From Codonopsis lanceolata (Eukaryota > Streptophyta > Magnoliopsida > Asterales > Campanulaceae), in NCBI GenBank assembly GCA_013146195.2, contig CM028377.1, positions 9,028,239 to 9,092,238 of the forward strand: DNA of 64,000 nucleotides, given 5' to 3'. Of this stretch, positions 46,345 to 58,488 are shown piece by piece (position 1 is the stretch's first letter; each line of letters begins with the position of its first letter). Both the position numbers and the translations under genes were made by a program. The notes under the pieces are model-generated. The model ran no database searches. It had not been told where the DNA came from and saw only the letters and a list, made by a program, of their open reading frames with translations.

Positions 46345-47605
46345 TGTGAGTGCCCTGTTTTGAACTTTTCCTGCGACTAAAAAGCGGGTGAGTTTCAAAA
46401 CTTCGAGCACGTGAAATACGTCCGGCCTCAATTTGTGGACTCAAAATATTATTAATAGAGTCGTTGTCTTTATTTTAAGGATAAACAAAGAAAAACCAAA
46501 TATATTAGAATATATGGGTCCGGATGCTAATTTACGAGTTGGGGAGGCCTTAGGCACCCAACTCGCTCTTTCGGTCTCAAAATAGATTTTTGGCTAAATA
46601 TACTCTTTTTATAAATTATATATATATATATATGACAAGAAAAGTAAAAGAAACTTATAGCAGCTACATTTTAGTATTGCAAATAAAGCCTATGAAATTT
46701 CGGCTTATAATAACGACTTATTTTTATATCTATTTATTGTAGAAATTTTTAGGGTACCTACCTCTTGAAGCATAAAGGTTTAACCCGGATCAACTTTGCT
46801 TTAGGCAGGCTTTTAGGTGTGCTCCCTCTGTCCTTCAGAGAGAGAGAGTCTTTTTTTTTTGTCGGAATTTGAGCAGCGTAACCGCTTGTTTTGGTTGATT
46901 TTCACATCGGGATCCGGGCGGCACAACTGCTTGTTTTTGTTGATTTTGTGTTGATATCAATTCTTAAATCGGATAGCGTAACTGTTTGCTTTGGCTTGAT
47001 ATTACGTCTGAAATCGGGCAGCGCAACTGCTTGTTTTGGCTTTTTGGGACCGATCAAATGGGGCGAGAATCTAATCGGTTAACTATATATGTTTATCTTT
47101 GGCCGGTGAGTATAAGTGTTTAGGAGGGATTTTGGCAACTTAACAGTACTCTGGGATTTATAAGAAAACCTTCTGCGTATAATTTCTCTCTGTTCTGAAC
47201 TCACTGTATTTTTTCATCCCCAAAAGCACTGGACGGAGGTCTGTATTTATGGGCCAACGAATCTTAACTGTGAAGGCAATAGAAGATATTTTATGTTTGT
47301 GCTTTAATATGTTATACCATGTTCTGAAATAGTTGTACCAAAGAAGTAAACTGAAGACGGAGGAAACCAAAATAGGCGCCCCTACTACCCTTTTGGGCGC
47401 TGCGCCCAAAATGGTAGTGGGCTACGCCCCTTTTGGTTTCTTCCTTCTTTTTAACACTTTACTCCCCTCCTGATCACAGTTTGTCTGTTGTTTTGTCCTT
47501 TGACACTTTGAACCCTCTGAAAGTTAACGTCCGTTAGTCTTTTTTTACTAGATTTAACATTTTATAGAATGTTACAAACAGATGAACGAAATTTGGGTGT
47601 CTACA
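46345..47605 (-). mobile_element. 5' LTR of element B
   Basis: 1261 bp, starting TGTAGACACCCAAATTTCG on the - strand and bounded outside by aaagg (47606-47610). It carries a TATA-like ATAAATA at 47244-47250 and the inverted repeat TTTTGGGCG/CGCCCAAAA with a 3-base loop at 47390-47410. It aligns along its length with 21781-23183. Confidence 0.88.
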
Positions 47606-48387
47606 AAAGGGTGGCCTAGGAAAAAGTTAGAGTACAGAAAAAAAAATATACAAAGAATGTAGGTTGAAAACTCGAAAGGGCGGCCTAGACAAAAGTTAGA
47701 GCATACAAAAGAAAAATCAGGAGAAGAAGATAGATAGACAAAAGAAGGTTTGCCAATGGAACAGAACTACGTCGACCTGAGTCTCGCATTGAGGAACCTA
47801 GGCAACCTAAGGGTGCAGTCAAAAATAGAAAAAAAAATCATTCAATGCTCAAGTCATATTACAAGATCGCTCGACGTTGTACAACTAGTTCCTTGACCAA
47901 TGGAAAAAAAAACACTTCGAACATTATATTAAACAAAATATAACAAAAATACATGATCCATAAATGGCTACCATGGAGTACGTGTCTAAACCACTAGGGT
48001 AGCCATTAACATCCCCAATAGCATCACAACCCAAAAACTGAAAACCTCGGAGTAGTCATTAACATCCCCGACACCGATATATCCTTTCTCTTTCGGTCTC
48101 TTCTACGACCTAGCCGAAACCAAACATTCCTTCGAGGTGCCATCGACTCCCTGGCTTCAACTTGTTAAGAAGGTACCGAGCTTCCCTCGTCACTCCCAGC
48201 ATACCCATTATCAGGCCCGTAGAATGACTGGGACCCACCCAGCCACATTACACCATCGCTCTACATTACTGAACCTCCCAGCAGTATAACTTGGTCCTGC
48301 ACCGTCATCTGGTCTTGAAACATTGCTTCGTCGGCCAACATCACTTAACCTCTCAATAGTATAGCTTGGTCCCGCACCGTCATCTGG
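47606..48387 (+). mobile_element. 3' untranslated region of element E, resumed
   Basis: Starts with the AAAGG duplication of B and continues gtggcctaggaaaaagttag. At 47640-47710 the same block recurs (ggttgaaaactcgaaaggg, 'cggcctag'), i.e. a short tandem duplication. 47940-48100 repeats 'gtagccattaacatcccc'/'gtagtcattaacatcccc' at 48000 and 48053. No gene. Confidence 0.6.
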
Positions 48388-49731
48388 TCACGCAGCATTT
48401 CTTCGCCGCGAAGCAGTGCTAGGGCCAATTCCCTCATGACCATATCTTTCTTGTACTTCTCCCCCTGAAGATGTCAGGCTGTCTGACGTATCGCTGGTGG
48501 GGCAGGAGGACCCGAGCTCTCTAGATCCTCGCCGATCTCTATGAGACAAGCATCCAACCCGTTTGTGAACATACACCCCATAATATCTCTGAGTGTACGT
48601 CTGATCATATAGGAATGCTCTTCCGTATATAAGACCAGCCACGAAAGATAAGCAAATGACAGAAAAATGTTTTCAGAATACACAAAGGCATCGACCCACT
48701 CCAGATGACTCCTACATCATAAGCCATGAATCAACTAGGGAACGTTACCCTCACATGCTTCTAACTCCATCAAGGGCCGATTTTGGTTCAGCATAACCTG
48801 TTCCTGCCTGAATTGGCAGAGAATTTTGCATGGCAGGTAAAAGGTCGTCCTGCGTAGGTCAGCAAGCATAACCTGAGCATACTCCCTAATGTAATGATGA
48901 AAACGATGAATCTACCGATGACTAACCACCCAGATTATGTCGATAGAATTAACATGCAGAAAGCGCTCAACCCAATGCAATTCAGTCTCACAATTTGAGT
49001 GATAACTACTCTGGGACCCATAGCCTGTAGGATCATACTGCCCTCTTCTCCCTAGGACAGGAGGAAGAACCCATCAAAAATGATCCTCCAACCACATATG
49101 AACCCAAAAAGGACTCCCGGAAGGAAACGGTCGTCGCCCGAAGAGAAAGCATTTAAGCCCTCTAGGGTGGCGCATAATATTCTCCTAATGATCTCGGCTT
49201 GTGACACAATGTCTACGACCCGTGCATCTATGGTTCCAGGATAGTACACTAGGAAGAATCTTCCTAGAATACATAAAATCAAGGCTGCCCGCCGTTGTGC
49301 CAAATACTCAGCATCATCCCGATAGTCTAGAGAGTTGGGAGGTACGTCAGATCAAAAAGGTCATCATAAACAAGTCCTTGGGTCATCCGCAGGTTGAACC
49401 CAAACATATCCCTAGCTACCATTAATTAGGTACGATTCGTAGACGGAACTGCAACCTTGCTGTCCGCCGGCGTATCTCGCACAAAATTCTTCAACTTTGG
49501 ACACATTTCATTCAACGAGAAGTTAAACAAATGAGACTGCGTCAACCAAAAATGGGAAGCTGCCCGCAACATGTTCCAATTGACATGCAAACCTACCCAC
49601 CCAAAAACACACCGGAAGCAGTACGTTTCATGAAAGTGTCGTCTTTCTCCCCCGCGGATTCCGTTTATCCATTGATTCAATGTGTTCTCATACAACTCTA
49701 TGTTTATAGAAGTGATGAACGGAGCAGTCAT
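48388..49731 (-). pseudogene. Antisense extra ORF of element E, plant-mobile-domain/DUF7745-like remnant
   Basis: Minus-strand coding remains in several frames. 49731-49426 begins MTAPFITS and contains HVNWNMLRAASHFWLTQSHL and NFSLNEMCPKL, like the 'LLRA..HFW.P..H.F.F...E..PT.E' region of plant-mobile-domain and DUF7745 proteins. 49303-49052 has ILCILGRFFLVYYPGTIDAR and LEGLNAFSSGDDRF, and the neighbouring frame gives SPFWVHMWLEDHF, like the 'G.P..L..WL..HF' segment. 48683-48388 continues with a Ser/Glu-rich tail. Frameshifts and stops show decay. Its strand is opposite to element E. Extra ORFs of this kind, some antisense, are reported for Tat elements; assignment here is by eye. Confidence 0.5.
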
Positions 49732-50776
49732 AATTATTTACAAAAAGTATGAGAAACAAAGTCGGTTGGCTATGGTTGAATGAAACAACGGAGATAGAGA
49801 ATGGTTTTTGGTACTAAAGCCAGCAAGCAAACAAACTGTCGAGTAGCCAAAAAGATTGTGGGATACTTTGGCAAAGCATCAAATCTGTTGCAGCAGAAGG
49901 AAAGCAACGAGAAATGGTTCCTGGTTTCAGATAGGAAACAGATAGAGAGCATACAGAGGAAGAAAGCTTGAGTTTGCGTAAGGAATGTTACGCAGAAATG
50001 GGTCATTTTTAAGAGAAAAATGGTGAAAGTATCCAAAAATCACAGCAGTCGAAGCAATAAATGAGAAAAGCAGCAAACCAGGAAAATGCCTAGGGAGCCG
50101 AGCCCCCCAAGCAGGGTGTCGCCCCCTCCTCCTTCTCTTTCCCCAATCAGTTTTGTCTTCGTACAGTAAATGCTCCTCACATTTGTCGACTTTTGGCCAT
50201 TTCTCACTTCTGTCTGGCTCGCAAATTCAAACGCCTACCTTACAGGCTATGACGTGGGATGATCATTCGGTCTGCCAAAAGAATAGAAAAGGAAGTCGTC
50301 CTCATATTCTTTCCGCACGAAATATAGCCGCCCCAATTTTATCCAGCCTAAACAGCAACCCACCAATTATCACCCTCAGGTATGTTTTCGGATCCTCTAT
50401 TTCAAAAATGTATTTTATTTTCTATTTCAATGTAAGATCTATTGTTAATTTCTTAATCAGTAATTGATTTTGTTTATATAATTAATTTTACTAATTTATT
50501 AATTGACAAATTAACTATGAATCTGACATTAAAATAGAAAATAAAATACACTTTAGAATAGAAGATCCTGACTCCCCAAATATAGTGAGCATAGCAAAAT
50601 AAATGGGTTTTGGTTTATCCAACACAATTAATTACTGATGGATCGCTAAGATTTAAATTAATTGTTTGAATACATGAATATAAATAAATACATGCATGAT
50701 TACATTAATACATGATTACATTATTACATACAATACAAATTGAAATACATTTTTATGTCCGCATCGACACACTCCT
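49732..50776 (-). other. Region upstream of the antisense ORF, with U3-like GC-rich module
   Basis: No gene recognised. 50095-50135 reads gagccgagccccccaagcag followed by 'ggtgtcgccccctcc', resembling the module of LTR E (58305-58345, 'gggagccgtgcccccta..gtcgctccccc') in reverse orientation. The rest is AT-rich. Confidence 0.4.
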
Positions 50777-51374
50777 CTACATCCCTGCATTCCTCACTTT
50801 GAGGCTCGGATTGTTAGTACTGGCCCCCATTACCCGAGGGCCTTTACAACCCAAACTGCCCGAGGAATCATCGTCGTCCCTACGCCGAGCGCGGTTGACA
50901 GTATCATTCCCACGACAAGTAAGCTCCTCCCTTGTCTCTTTTATATAGCCGGGAAATGCTAAAGAAACTTTACAACAACCTGCGATAGGATCGGGCATTC
51001 ACCTGTTGTCTTAAACAAGCGCAATTCAGAGACAAAAGAAAGTAGAACAGAAAGAGAAATGACACAGGAACAGAGAAGCAAAAATTTACCGATCGCACGT
51101 TGTCTGGAACCAGATAAGATCCTGGGATCTCAACCTCCGACAAGAGCTGTTAAAATAACTCTCCATCACGGAGATAACTCACAATGATCGGAACTCCTGG
51201 TCGAGAATAGGAATCAGATTGGCCTATAGAAGCAGAGTCTGACGACCCAGCCGCATCAAAAGCACGTCTATGAATAACAAGGTGCAACACCATCCTAGCA
51301 AAGTCGTCATATGACATGGGTGGATACGTGCCAACATGGAAAATATATCGAGCCTCATATTAAGGTCGGTTAAG
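50777..51374 (-). pseudogene. Unassigned antisense coding segments in element E
   Basis: Two coding-looking stretches on the - strand. 51374-51091 reads YIFHVGTYPPMSYDDFARMV and LHLVIHRRAFDAAGSS, then a possible splice donor (CG|GTAAAT at 51090). 51000-50777 follows a possible acceptor (caacag) and has VNRARRRDDDDSSGSL. I do not recognise the protein. It could be a downstream exon of the gene starting at 56104, separated by the Tekay LTR K, or a separate remnant. Confidence 0.35.
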
Positions 51375-54300
51375 TGACGACCCGACCCGGATCCCAATAC
51401 GAGACCCCAAGGTCGCGCCGTCAAAACACACAAAACAACAAGCAAAGGGTAAGGCTATAACAACGATACGCCAACGACTCAACAAATGTGGAAGCGAATA
51501 ACTTAAATGAACCCGAGCTAACAAGCTCCGAAATACAAAGTAACCAAAGAGATAGTAAATCTCTCGGCCTAAAAATTCGACGCACATGACGCAACATTGG
51601 GCACGTATTACAAACTCCATGTTACAATTTTATAAACAATATTATAACCAAGTCATCGGCGACGTTACAGCCGGAACCCAACATTAATTTAAGTCTACAA
51701 CTCTAGTCTACAAACTCAACGGCTAAACATGTCTGAGTACAACATAACCAACAATATAAATAACTTGAGATGAATAAAATATATAATTACATAAACATGG
51801 CTCGACTATCATTTTTCGGCTCACAAAACAAGTACTAATAATTTACAAATACAAGAACCAAATCAATAACACAATCTTATTACCAAAAGTGAAGTTTATA
51901 TAACTTCACTTCTCAAACGTCCTTTCCAATAAACCAAGGCTAGAAAATAAATTAATAGCAACCTTCACAAATAAATCTCACATCTATCGTAGACTCGGCG
52001 GATTCCATCACATTACTAGCTCGGCTCGAATCTAAGGAAAACAAAGCAAACGAGTAAATCATAATGACTTAGTAAGCTACTAAAGATGCAATGTCATGGC
52101 ATGGCATTATGCTCAAATAAAACATGTACATCTCATGTCATACTTATGATATAACATTTCATGGTATAATCTTTAACATAAATCAAATTTCATACTTAGT
52201 CACATAGAACTTAGTTCTACATAATTTATTATAAAATTATCTGTATCAAATAGTCTATGCTTCTCAACTCCAATAATGTGTAGCATGTTATTTCCACATT
52301 TTAACTTATCATCAAGCCACATAACCAATTATATCACGAGTCTCATAATTCTTCATTTATCACAACTCATAAAATTATTCATATATGGGAGATTATTGTT
52401 TCCATTCTAATCATGAATATCATGTTATATTTTTAGTATAACATCATATCATAAGAGTTATCATTTCATTAGCATGTTATATTTTTACTATAACATTTCG
52501 TCAAGTAATCATCATCTCTTGTCAATCATATCATTAACCAAGTGGCACATCAATTCATATAAGTGCTCGTAAAATAAACCACATAAGATAGAGAAGATGA
52601 TTTTTCTTTTCCGTTTCCGTCATGCAACTCCTGCGGAAACAAATGTGTGCTCGATATCCCTTTCGTGGATATCGACGTCCTCGAAAACAGTCCCCGCTTC
52701 GGGTTCCATAGCTATCAAATGTAGGTGTATTACTCTAGCAATGATCAGCTACATCCCCACCGTGGCCATCGATGGAGGGGTGTGTGCAACCCGGCACGGC
52801 GATCCATTGCGATCACGAATCCCACAATTCGTGAAGACAATACATCGTCCCACCAAAAACCTCAAACCAAAAACCGCCAGCTGGACTTAAACTCAAGCAC
52901 ATGTAATATATACTCGCATGCTCAAAAAAAAAGAAAAGTATAACACACCGTACTAATCCAATCAAGTAGATATTTACTTTTAAATCACATAGTTATGCAT
53001 TTCTATGCTAACTAACTCATAAACACATTAGAGCAACAATATCGAGTCTCTAATACCCAAGTGTTCTTCATACACTTGAAAACGCTCGGAGGCTCGACCT
53101 CCATCAAAACTACCCCAAATTCCGTAGGATCTTAATATGTGATTCACTATATTCATATTAGTCCAATAATCGACTCAGTTGAGCCATTTCTACTCTTTTC
53201 AAATTTGAAGGCATAGAAGCTATTTGCATCATAGCCCTCCGATTATTCATTAGCTATTATTCATGACTAAGTTCTTAAGGTTAACAACATTGTGCAACCC
53301 AAGAATCCATACCTTCCCAACAACAACCCCAAAACATGATTCATAGATCAACACTTAACATTTAAAGTCGACCATCACATTTCAAGCATGTATTCATTCA
53401 AAATATCTATTTATCTAAGCAAGATGTAAATACATCTAGCATGTTCATAACCAACATGTAAATTCATCTAACATGTTCATAACCTTCAATTTATGAATTT
53501 AGTGTTGACCAACATACTCTTATATGCATAAAAGTCAACTCAATCCAATACGGTCAAACGTTACATTTTATTCATGTAATCCATAATGATAATTCATTAT
53601 ACATGCTCACAACTAAAATTCATGAATTAGATAGCATCATACTCTTATATGCATGATAGTCAACTCTATTCTTAAAAGTCAAACGAAACATTCAAACATG
53701 TAATCCATTGTAAAAATTCATCTTTCATGCTTACAATAAAAACTAGAGATTCATCAAGTATACTTCCCAACTCCCAAACATATATCCATGTATGATTCCA
53801 ACAATTCATAATATCCAATAAAACTCCAAAATCATACATATCATCAATAACCCATTTACTTCATCACATATAATCAAACCCTAGGTTTTTAGGAAATCAT
53901 ATACCTATCGTACCCAAGTCCAAAATTACCAAATGAAGCTTAACAGCATACTTCATTAAACATAGAAATCAACCTACTCATACTTCTAGCAAGTTCACCC
54001 ACCAAAAATCCAAAAATCAAAATAAAATCACACACAACACACATGTGTACTCATTGACCTCAAATAGCAAGCATCTTTGTTTTCCTTAGGGTCAATGAGC
54101 ACAAAATCAATAGAAGAAGGAGTCTAGTAGCTTACCTAGCTTGAGTGAAAACTCAAGAGAATCGAAATCCGAACGGTGAAGTTGTTCTACTCGTCGAGGA
54201 CTTCAAGAATCTCAAGTTTGGAGGCGATCTAACGGTCGGATCTCCATGGATTTGAGGAAGAAGACGCTAGGGCTTCAAAGCCCCATGGTCTCCCAACTCT

Positions 54301-55397
54301 CTCTCACTATACGGTTGAAGAAGGGGAAGGAAATGAGAGGATTTGGCTGAATTCCTTAATGAGTTTGTGTATTTATACTTCCACACATAAAGAGGGCACA
54401 ATAGGAAATTCCATGGTACAATTAGTGATTGTTAGTTGTAATTAACCTCTAATCAAACCTTAATTAACTCCCCAAACATGTTAGGACATCATTAGGACTA
54501 AGTATAGGTGTTAGGAGGGGTTTAGAGGAGGTTTAGTGGGGGTAGAATAGGAAATAGACATCAAAAACTAGAACATGGAGTTGTTATCTTCGTAACCAAA
54601 GCGCTCGCATGGCCTATAACCATGCGACCGCATCACTCCTTTCTCCCTCTATTTCTCATTTCTGCAATCTTCGATCGGGTTTGGTCCTTCCCGCATGCAA
54701 CCGCAAGCCTTAAAGCTTCGAAATGGCCTATAATTCAACCCTTAAAGTCCTCAAACACTTAGCTAAACCAAAAAAGTCTCAAACCACCTTCAAAGTAGGT
54801 CTAGACTCCCATAAACAACTCCCGAAACAACTTAGGGCGAAACCGGAGCAAGATGCAACAACTCGCTAACGAAACGTCGAATGAAACGACAAACCGACGA
54901 GCAACAACCCAAGATTATAAACAATTCAAAAGGCTATTTAATAGGCCTGAATGCTTCTCAGATGATGAACAACAGATAGGAGAAAAGAACTCCCGAAAGA
55001 CGAGACGATCAAACGGCTCAATCTCAAACTACGCGATAAGAAGAATTGCTATCCTCGACGCGTCAAAACCTTACAAGACTTAAGGAATACATTCAACTAG
55101 AAGTCTAACACATCTAAACATGTTAATAAATCATCATGTAAAGTTCTAGGACCAAATCGAGGTCAGGAACACAAAACGCAAGCGAACTCTCAATCGCGTC
55201 GCATTTCGACTATCGTCGGGTTACGACTTGTGACTTTAGCAAGTCAAAAACTATATGGCATCTCTTAAAGGAATTTTGGTCTTAATGTGGTCTCTCATAC
55301 ACATCTAGACTTTCTCACAACCCAAACATGCAATCAACAAGGGATGAAATGTGACTATTGCACGCAATTCAAGCTAATCGGGAATCGGGGTCTTACA
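51375..55397 (-). mobile_element. 3' LTR of Tekay-type element K
   Basis: On the - strand TGTAAGACCCCGATT (55397) to GGGTCGTCA (51375), 4.02 kb. The purine tract on its right shows that it is the 3' LTR. It carries GTATAAATAC at 54369-54378 and the inverted repeat cgcatgg/ccatgcg near 54606-54627. It shares blocks with G (actcattgacctcaaatagc; 'cgcaagcgaactctcaatcg' at 55179 and 20560). The outer flank is ttaag (51370-51374). Confidence 0.85.
54369..54378 (-). promoter_or_regulatory. TATA box of LTR K
   Basis: GTATAAATAC, about 1.02 kb into the LTR and about 230 bases downstream of the inverted-repeat module. Confidence 0.55.
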
Positions 55398-55906
55398 TCC
55401 TCTCCCCCTTAAAAAGAATTCGTCCCGAATTCTAAACCGTATCACAAACTAACGTTAGGTCATCACCCAAAAACAAATACCCAGGCACAACTACGGTGTC
55501 TCTCAATTTCGAGTGAACACTCCATGTTCAATATCATAAACCTAGACTCAATCTCCGAGTCTATTATCACAACAACCAAACCAAGTAGTCAAGATTTAAA
55601 CTACAGAAATCCCATATTACATGTTAAAAAATTGTCAATAATCATAGCAATACCAAACACTTAAGATTGAAAATAACTTGACTCATACTTTAGTCGCAAA
55701 AGCACACACAATTAACTAGACTAGCATTTTATTACACCCAAATACACAGTCAAAATATACACAATTGATATTTTTCTACAACAAAAATGTAAATTTTCAT
55801 GCCAGTTTATTATGTCATACTATCATATATTGCCTCTACGTACTAACATTGCAGGATACCCAACAAAAAGCACAAATCATTCAACAAATATTTCAAATTT
55901 CAAACT
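55398..55906 (-). mobile_element. Polypurine tract and 3' internal remnant of element K, joining element E
   Basis: On the - strand ttaagggggagagga lies directly before the LTR, preceded by gaattcgggacgaattctt, the usual end of Tekay internal regions. The following 300-400 bases show no integrase or chromodomain. Somewhere before 55900 the sequence passes back into element E; the exact point is not visible and the 5' LTR is absent. Confidence 0.65.
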
Positions 55907-56104
55907 TCAAATCGATAGAAAATGGTTTGAAAAACTTATAGTGGGTACCAGATTAGAGATGTGGGTGCCCGACTCTCTTTTGATGTTATCCCAATCATTA
56001 AGAGCAAACTGATATCGAACATTATTTTGCTTCAAAGGTTTTTCATCCAAAACATTGTGGTCCATTGGAGCTTTTCCTTTGCCAGATCTTGAAGAGGAAG
56101 CCAT
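55907..56104 (-). CDS. First exon of antisense ORF in element E
   Basis: Starts with ATG at 56104: MASSSRSGKGKAPMDHNV ... YQFALNDWDNIKRESGTHIS. It is homologous to the + strand exon at 61965 (shared MASSSRSxKGKAPM, Y..xxDWxN, R..xTHISNL), although the two lie in different elements. The homology ends at NL, just where G|GTACC could act as a donor, so the rest of the frame is probably intron. It is antisense to E and starts about 1.75 kb from the 3' LTR start. The protein family is not recognised; the Ser/Lys-rich N-terminus followed by DW recalls other retrotransposon extra ORFs. Confidence 0.5.
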   Translation of the reverse strand: MASSSRSGKGKAPMDHNVLDEKPLKQNNVRYQFALNDWDNIKRESGTHISNLVPTISFSNHFLSI

Positions 56105-56591
56105 TACACAAACAATGGAAGAAATTTGAACGAAAATGAGTAAGAAATGAAGTTATGAGAAGATGAAGAAGAGAAAGCTTTGGCTGACAACAATGGAAGA
56201 ACAACCCAAAATGGGTTGATGATGCTGCTGCTGCCTTTCATGTAAATGAGGAAGGAATTTTTCCTTCCCCTCCCTCAAAGATTTCAAGTTTGACACTTAA
56301 ACCCCCCGGAATACCCAATTTGCAAGTTGGGCCCTCCAACAACCTCAACTTAACGAAAGTTAACGGTATTTAAACAAAGTTAACTACTAGTGGCCCATGC
56401 CCAAGAACACAACATCACTCCTGAAAGAATGCCATCACAGGAGCAGTAACAGAGTACGTGCATTTTTATTTTGAATATTTGCATGCATTTTAAATCTTGT
56501 TTTTCATCAAAATTCTAATATTTTCGATACTACATCGCATGTTAAACTCTTAATTCATATATTGCATCACATATTTGATTGTCATGTCCAT
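56105..56591 (-). promoter_or_regulatory. Upstream region of the antisense ORF in element E
   Basis: Read on the - strand it has paired GTTAAC blocks (56352-56388), then gggtttaagtgtcaaac (complement at 56290-56306), then a 19-base inverted repeat ggaaggaa/ttccttcc (56250-56268), then a CT-rich leader to the ATG. The order resembles the U3 of Tat LTRs and the upstream region of the F exon. Confidence 0.4.
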
Positions 56592-57620
56592 ATTGCATCG
56601 CACTTTCATTTGAACAAAATCTTTTTGACGTTGCAATGAATATTGCAGCATGACATAAAAAAAAATCTTTTGGCGTTGCAACAAATATTGCAACATGACA
56701 TGGAAAAAAAACACTTTGGTATTGCAATGAATATTGCAACGTGTCATTGGAAAATATTTTGGCGTTGCAATGAATATTGCAATGTGACGTTTGGCCGGGA
56801 AACTCTTTGGCGTTGCAATGAATATTGCAATGTGATATTTGGAAAACTCTTTGGCATTGCAAAGAATATTGCACCGTGAGGTTTGGGAAACTCTTTGTGG
56901 TTGCAATGAATATTGCAATGTGACATTTGGAAAACTCTTTGGCGTTGCAATGAATATTACAACATGACATTTGGAAAACCCTTTGGCATTGCAATGGATA
57001 TTGCAACATGACGTTGGAAAATCTTTTGGCGTTGCAATGAATATTGCAACATGACATGGAAAAAACTCTTTGGCTTTGCAATGAATATTGTAACGTGACG
57101 TTGGAAAATCTTTTGGCATTGCAATGACTATTGCATCGTGACGTTTGAGAAACTCTTTGGTGTTGCAATGAATATTGCAACGTGACATTTGATAAACTTT
57201 TTGGTGTTGCAATGAATATTGAAACGTGACATTTGGGAAACTCTTTGGGGTTGCAATGAATATTGCAACGTGACATTTGGAAAAATCTTTGGTGTTGTAA
57301 TGAATATTGCGACATGACATTTGGAAAACTCTTTGGCATTGCAATGAATATTGCAACGTGACGTGGGAAACTCTTTGGCGTTGCAATGAATATTGCAACG
57401 TGACATTTGGAAAACTCTTTGGCGATGCAATGAATATTGCAACATGACGTTTGGAAATCTTTTTGGCGTTGGAATAAATATTGCAACGTGACGTTGGAAA
57501 ATCTTTTGGTGTTGCAATGAATATTGCAACGTGACCTAGGAAACACTTTATGCATTGCAATGAATATTGCAACGTGACATGGAATCTTTTGGTGTTGCAA
57601 TGAATATTGCAACATGACAT
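56592..57620. repeat. 44-bp tandem repeat with internal dyad in element E
   Basis: About 23 units. Starts of ttgcaatgaatattgcaa lie at 56631, 56676, 56722, 56765, 56813, 56857, 56901, 56945, 56989, 57032, 57076 and so on to 57595; the modal step is 44. Each unit has the inverted repeat TTGCAAT-GAAT-ATTGCAA. The array lies in the 3' region of a Tat element, like the unrelated 43-bp family in B and C. Overlapping - strand ORFs of 357 and 389 codons are artefacts of a unit lacking stops. Confidence 0.92.
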
Positions 57621-57853
57621 GACTTTGAAACTCCTGGGCATTACAATGTGGTACTTGTTTTTAAAAAAGAGAAAAGAAAAAAAGGAGGGAGGAGATTTCC
57701 ACCACGCCCCGAATTGCATCGCAAAAATACTTTCAAATATTAAAACTTTCCCCAGTGATGCTTGTCCCGAAATTGGAAGTCTATTCTTACCAACGACGTT
57801 CGTTTGCCTGTAAACTTACGTTCACTTGCAAACTCCGTCGTTGAGGGACTCGG
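57621..57853 (+). mobile_element. End of 3' region and polypurine tract of element E
   Basis: Ends in cgttgagggactcgg (57839-57853), the + strand counterpart of the tract beside LTRs B, C and F. This fixes E in the + orientation, in agreement with its integrase. Confidence 0.7.
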
Positions 57854-57902
57854 TATACACCCCAATTTCGTACCCCTACCCCCTACGATGTCCTAAAATA
57901 TA

Positions 57903-58158
57903 CTCCCTCCGTTTTCAAATTATTGTCTACCTTTCCTTTTTCGTTCGTTCTTAAATAATTGTCCTCTTTCAAAACTTTCCATTTTAGGAAAAAATTTACT
58001 ACTTTATCCTTATTTTTTCTACCTACTTTAATTATGGCCACATACTCAAGGACATTAAAGGAAACCACACATTTCACCAATATTTATAATCTAGTCAATT
58101 CGTTTTTCTTAAACGGTGTGCCAGGTCAACCGAGACAATATTTTGAAAACGGAGGGAG
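57903..58158. mobile_element. Stowaway-type MITE 3
   Basis: 256 bp, CTCCCTCCGTTTTCAAA ends, TA at 57901-57902 and 58159-58160. It is a different subfamily from MITEs 1 and 2. The ORF at 57959-58303 crosses its edge and is not a gene. Confidence 0.95.
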
Positions 58159-58448
58159 TATAATTTATAAATTAAATGGACTAACAAAACTTAATTCTGC
58201 TACGTTTCAGGGAAAACATGATTTAACCGACCTAACGGAGGTTAACGGAAGCAACACAAAGTTGAAAAGGGGAAAAGTAAAAAAAAAACGAAAATTAGCT
58301 TGAGGGAGCCGTGCCCCCTAGCCTTTGGGTCGCTCCCCCTTCGATCTTCATCTTCTCCAGGAGCTCACGCTCACGTCGGGCTTTGATCCTTCAACAAACC
58401 TGCAACTCTAGTGCCTCGTTTTTCCAGTTGCCCGTACACCCATTTGCA

Positions 58449-58456
58449 TATAAAAG
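58449..58456 (+). promoter_or_regulatory. TATA box of LTR E
   Basis: TATAAAAG followed by a pyrimidine-rich CACACGCCTTCAC, about 600 bases into the LTR (340 without the MITE). Confidence 0.55.
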
Positions 58457-58488
58457 AGACCCACACGCCTTCACTTCAAGACACACCG

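Larger units (their letters stand above)
57854..58488 (+). mobile_element. 3' LTR of element E, 5' portion
   Basis: Begins TATACACCCCAATTTCGTAC, a slightly decayed form of TGTAGACACCCCAATTTCG, and runs to the insertion point of F. It holds a MITE, a GC-rich inverted module (58300-58345) and TATAAAAG at 58449-58456 in the right order for U3. Confidence 0.75.

Noticed and set aside
55661..55665. ttaag as the second target copy for Tekay element K
   Set aside because: It matches the left flank 51370-51374, but no CA end precedes it and no 5' LTR is present, so a chance match is likely.
56542..57719. Two overlapping - strand ORFs of 357 and 389 codons
   Set aside because: They lie wholly on the 44-bp satellite. 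The unit has no stop in several frames, and because 44 is not a multiple of three each ORF cycles through the same three peptide versions. This is a repeat artefact, not a protein.
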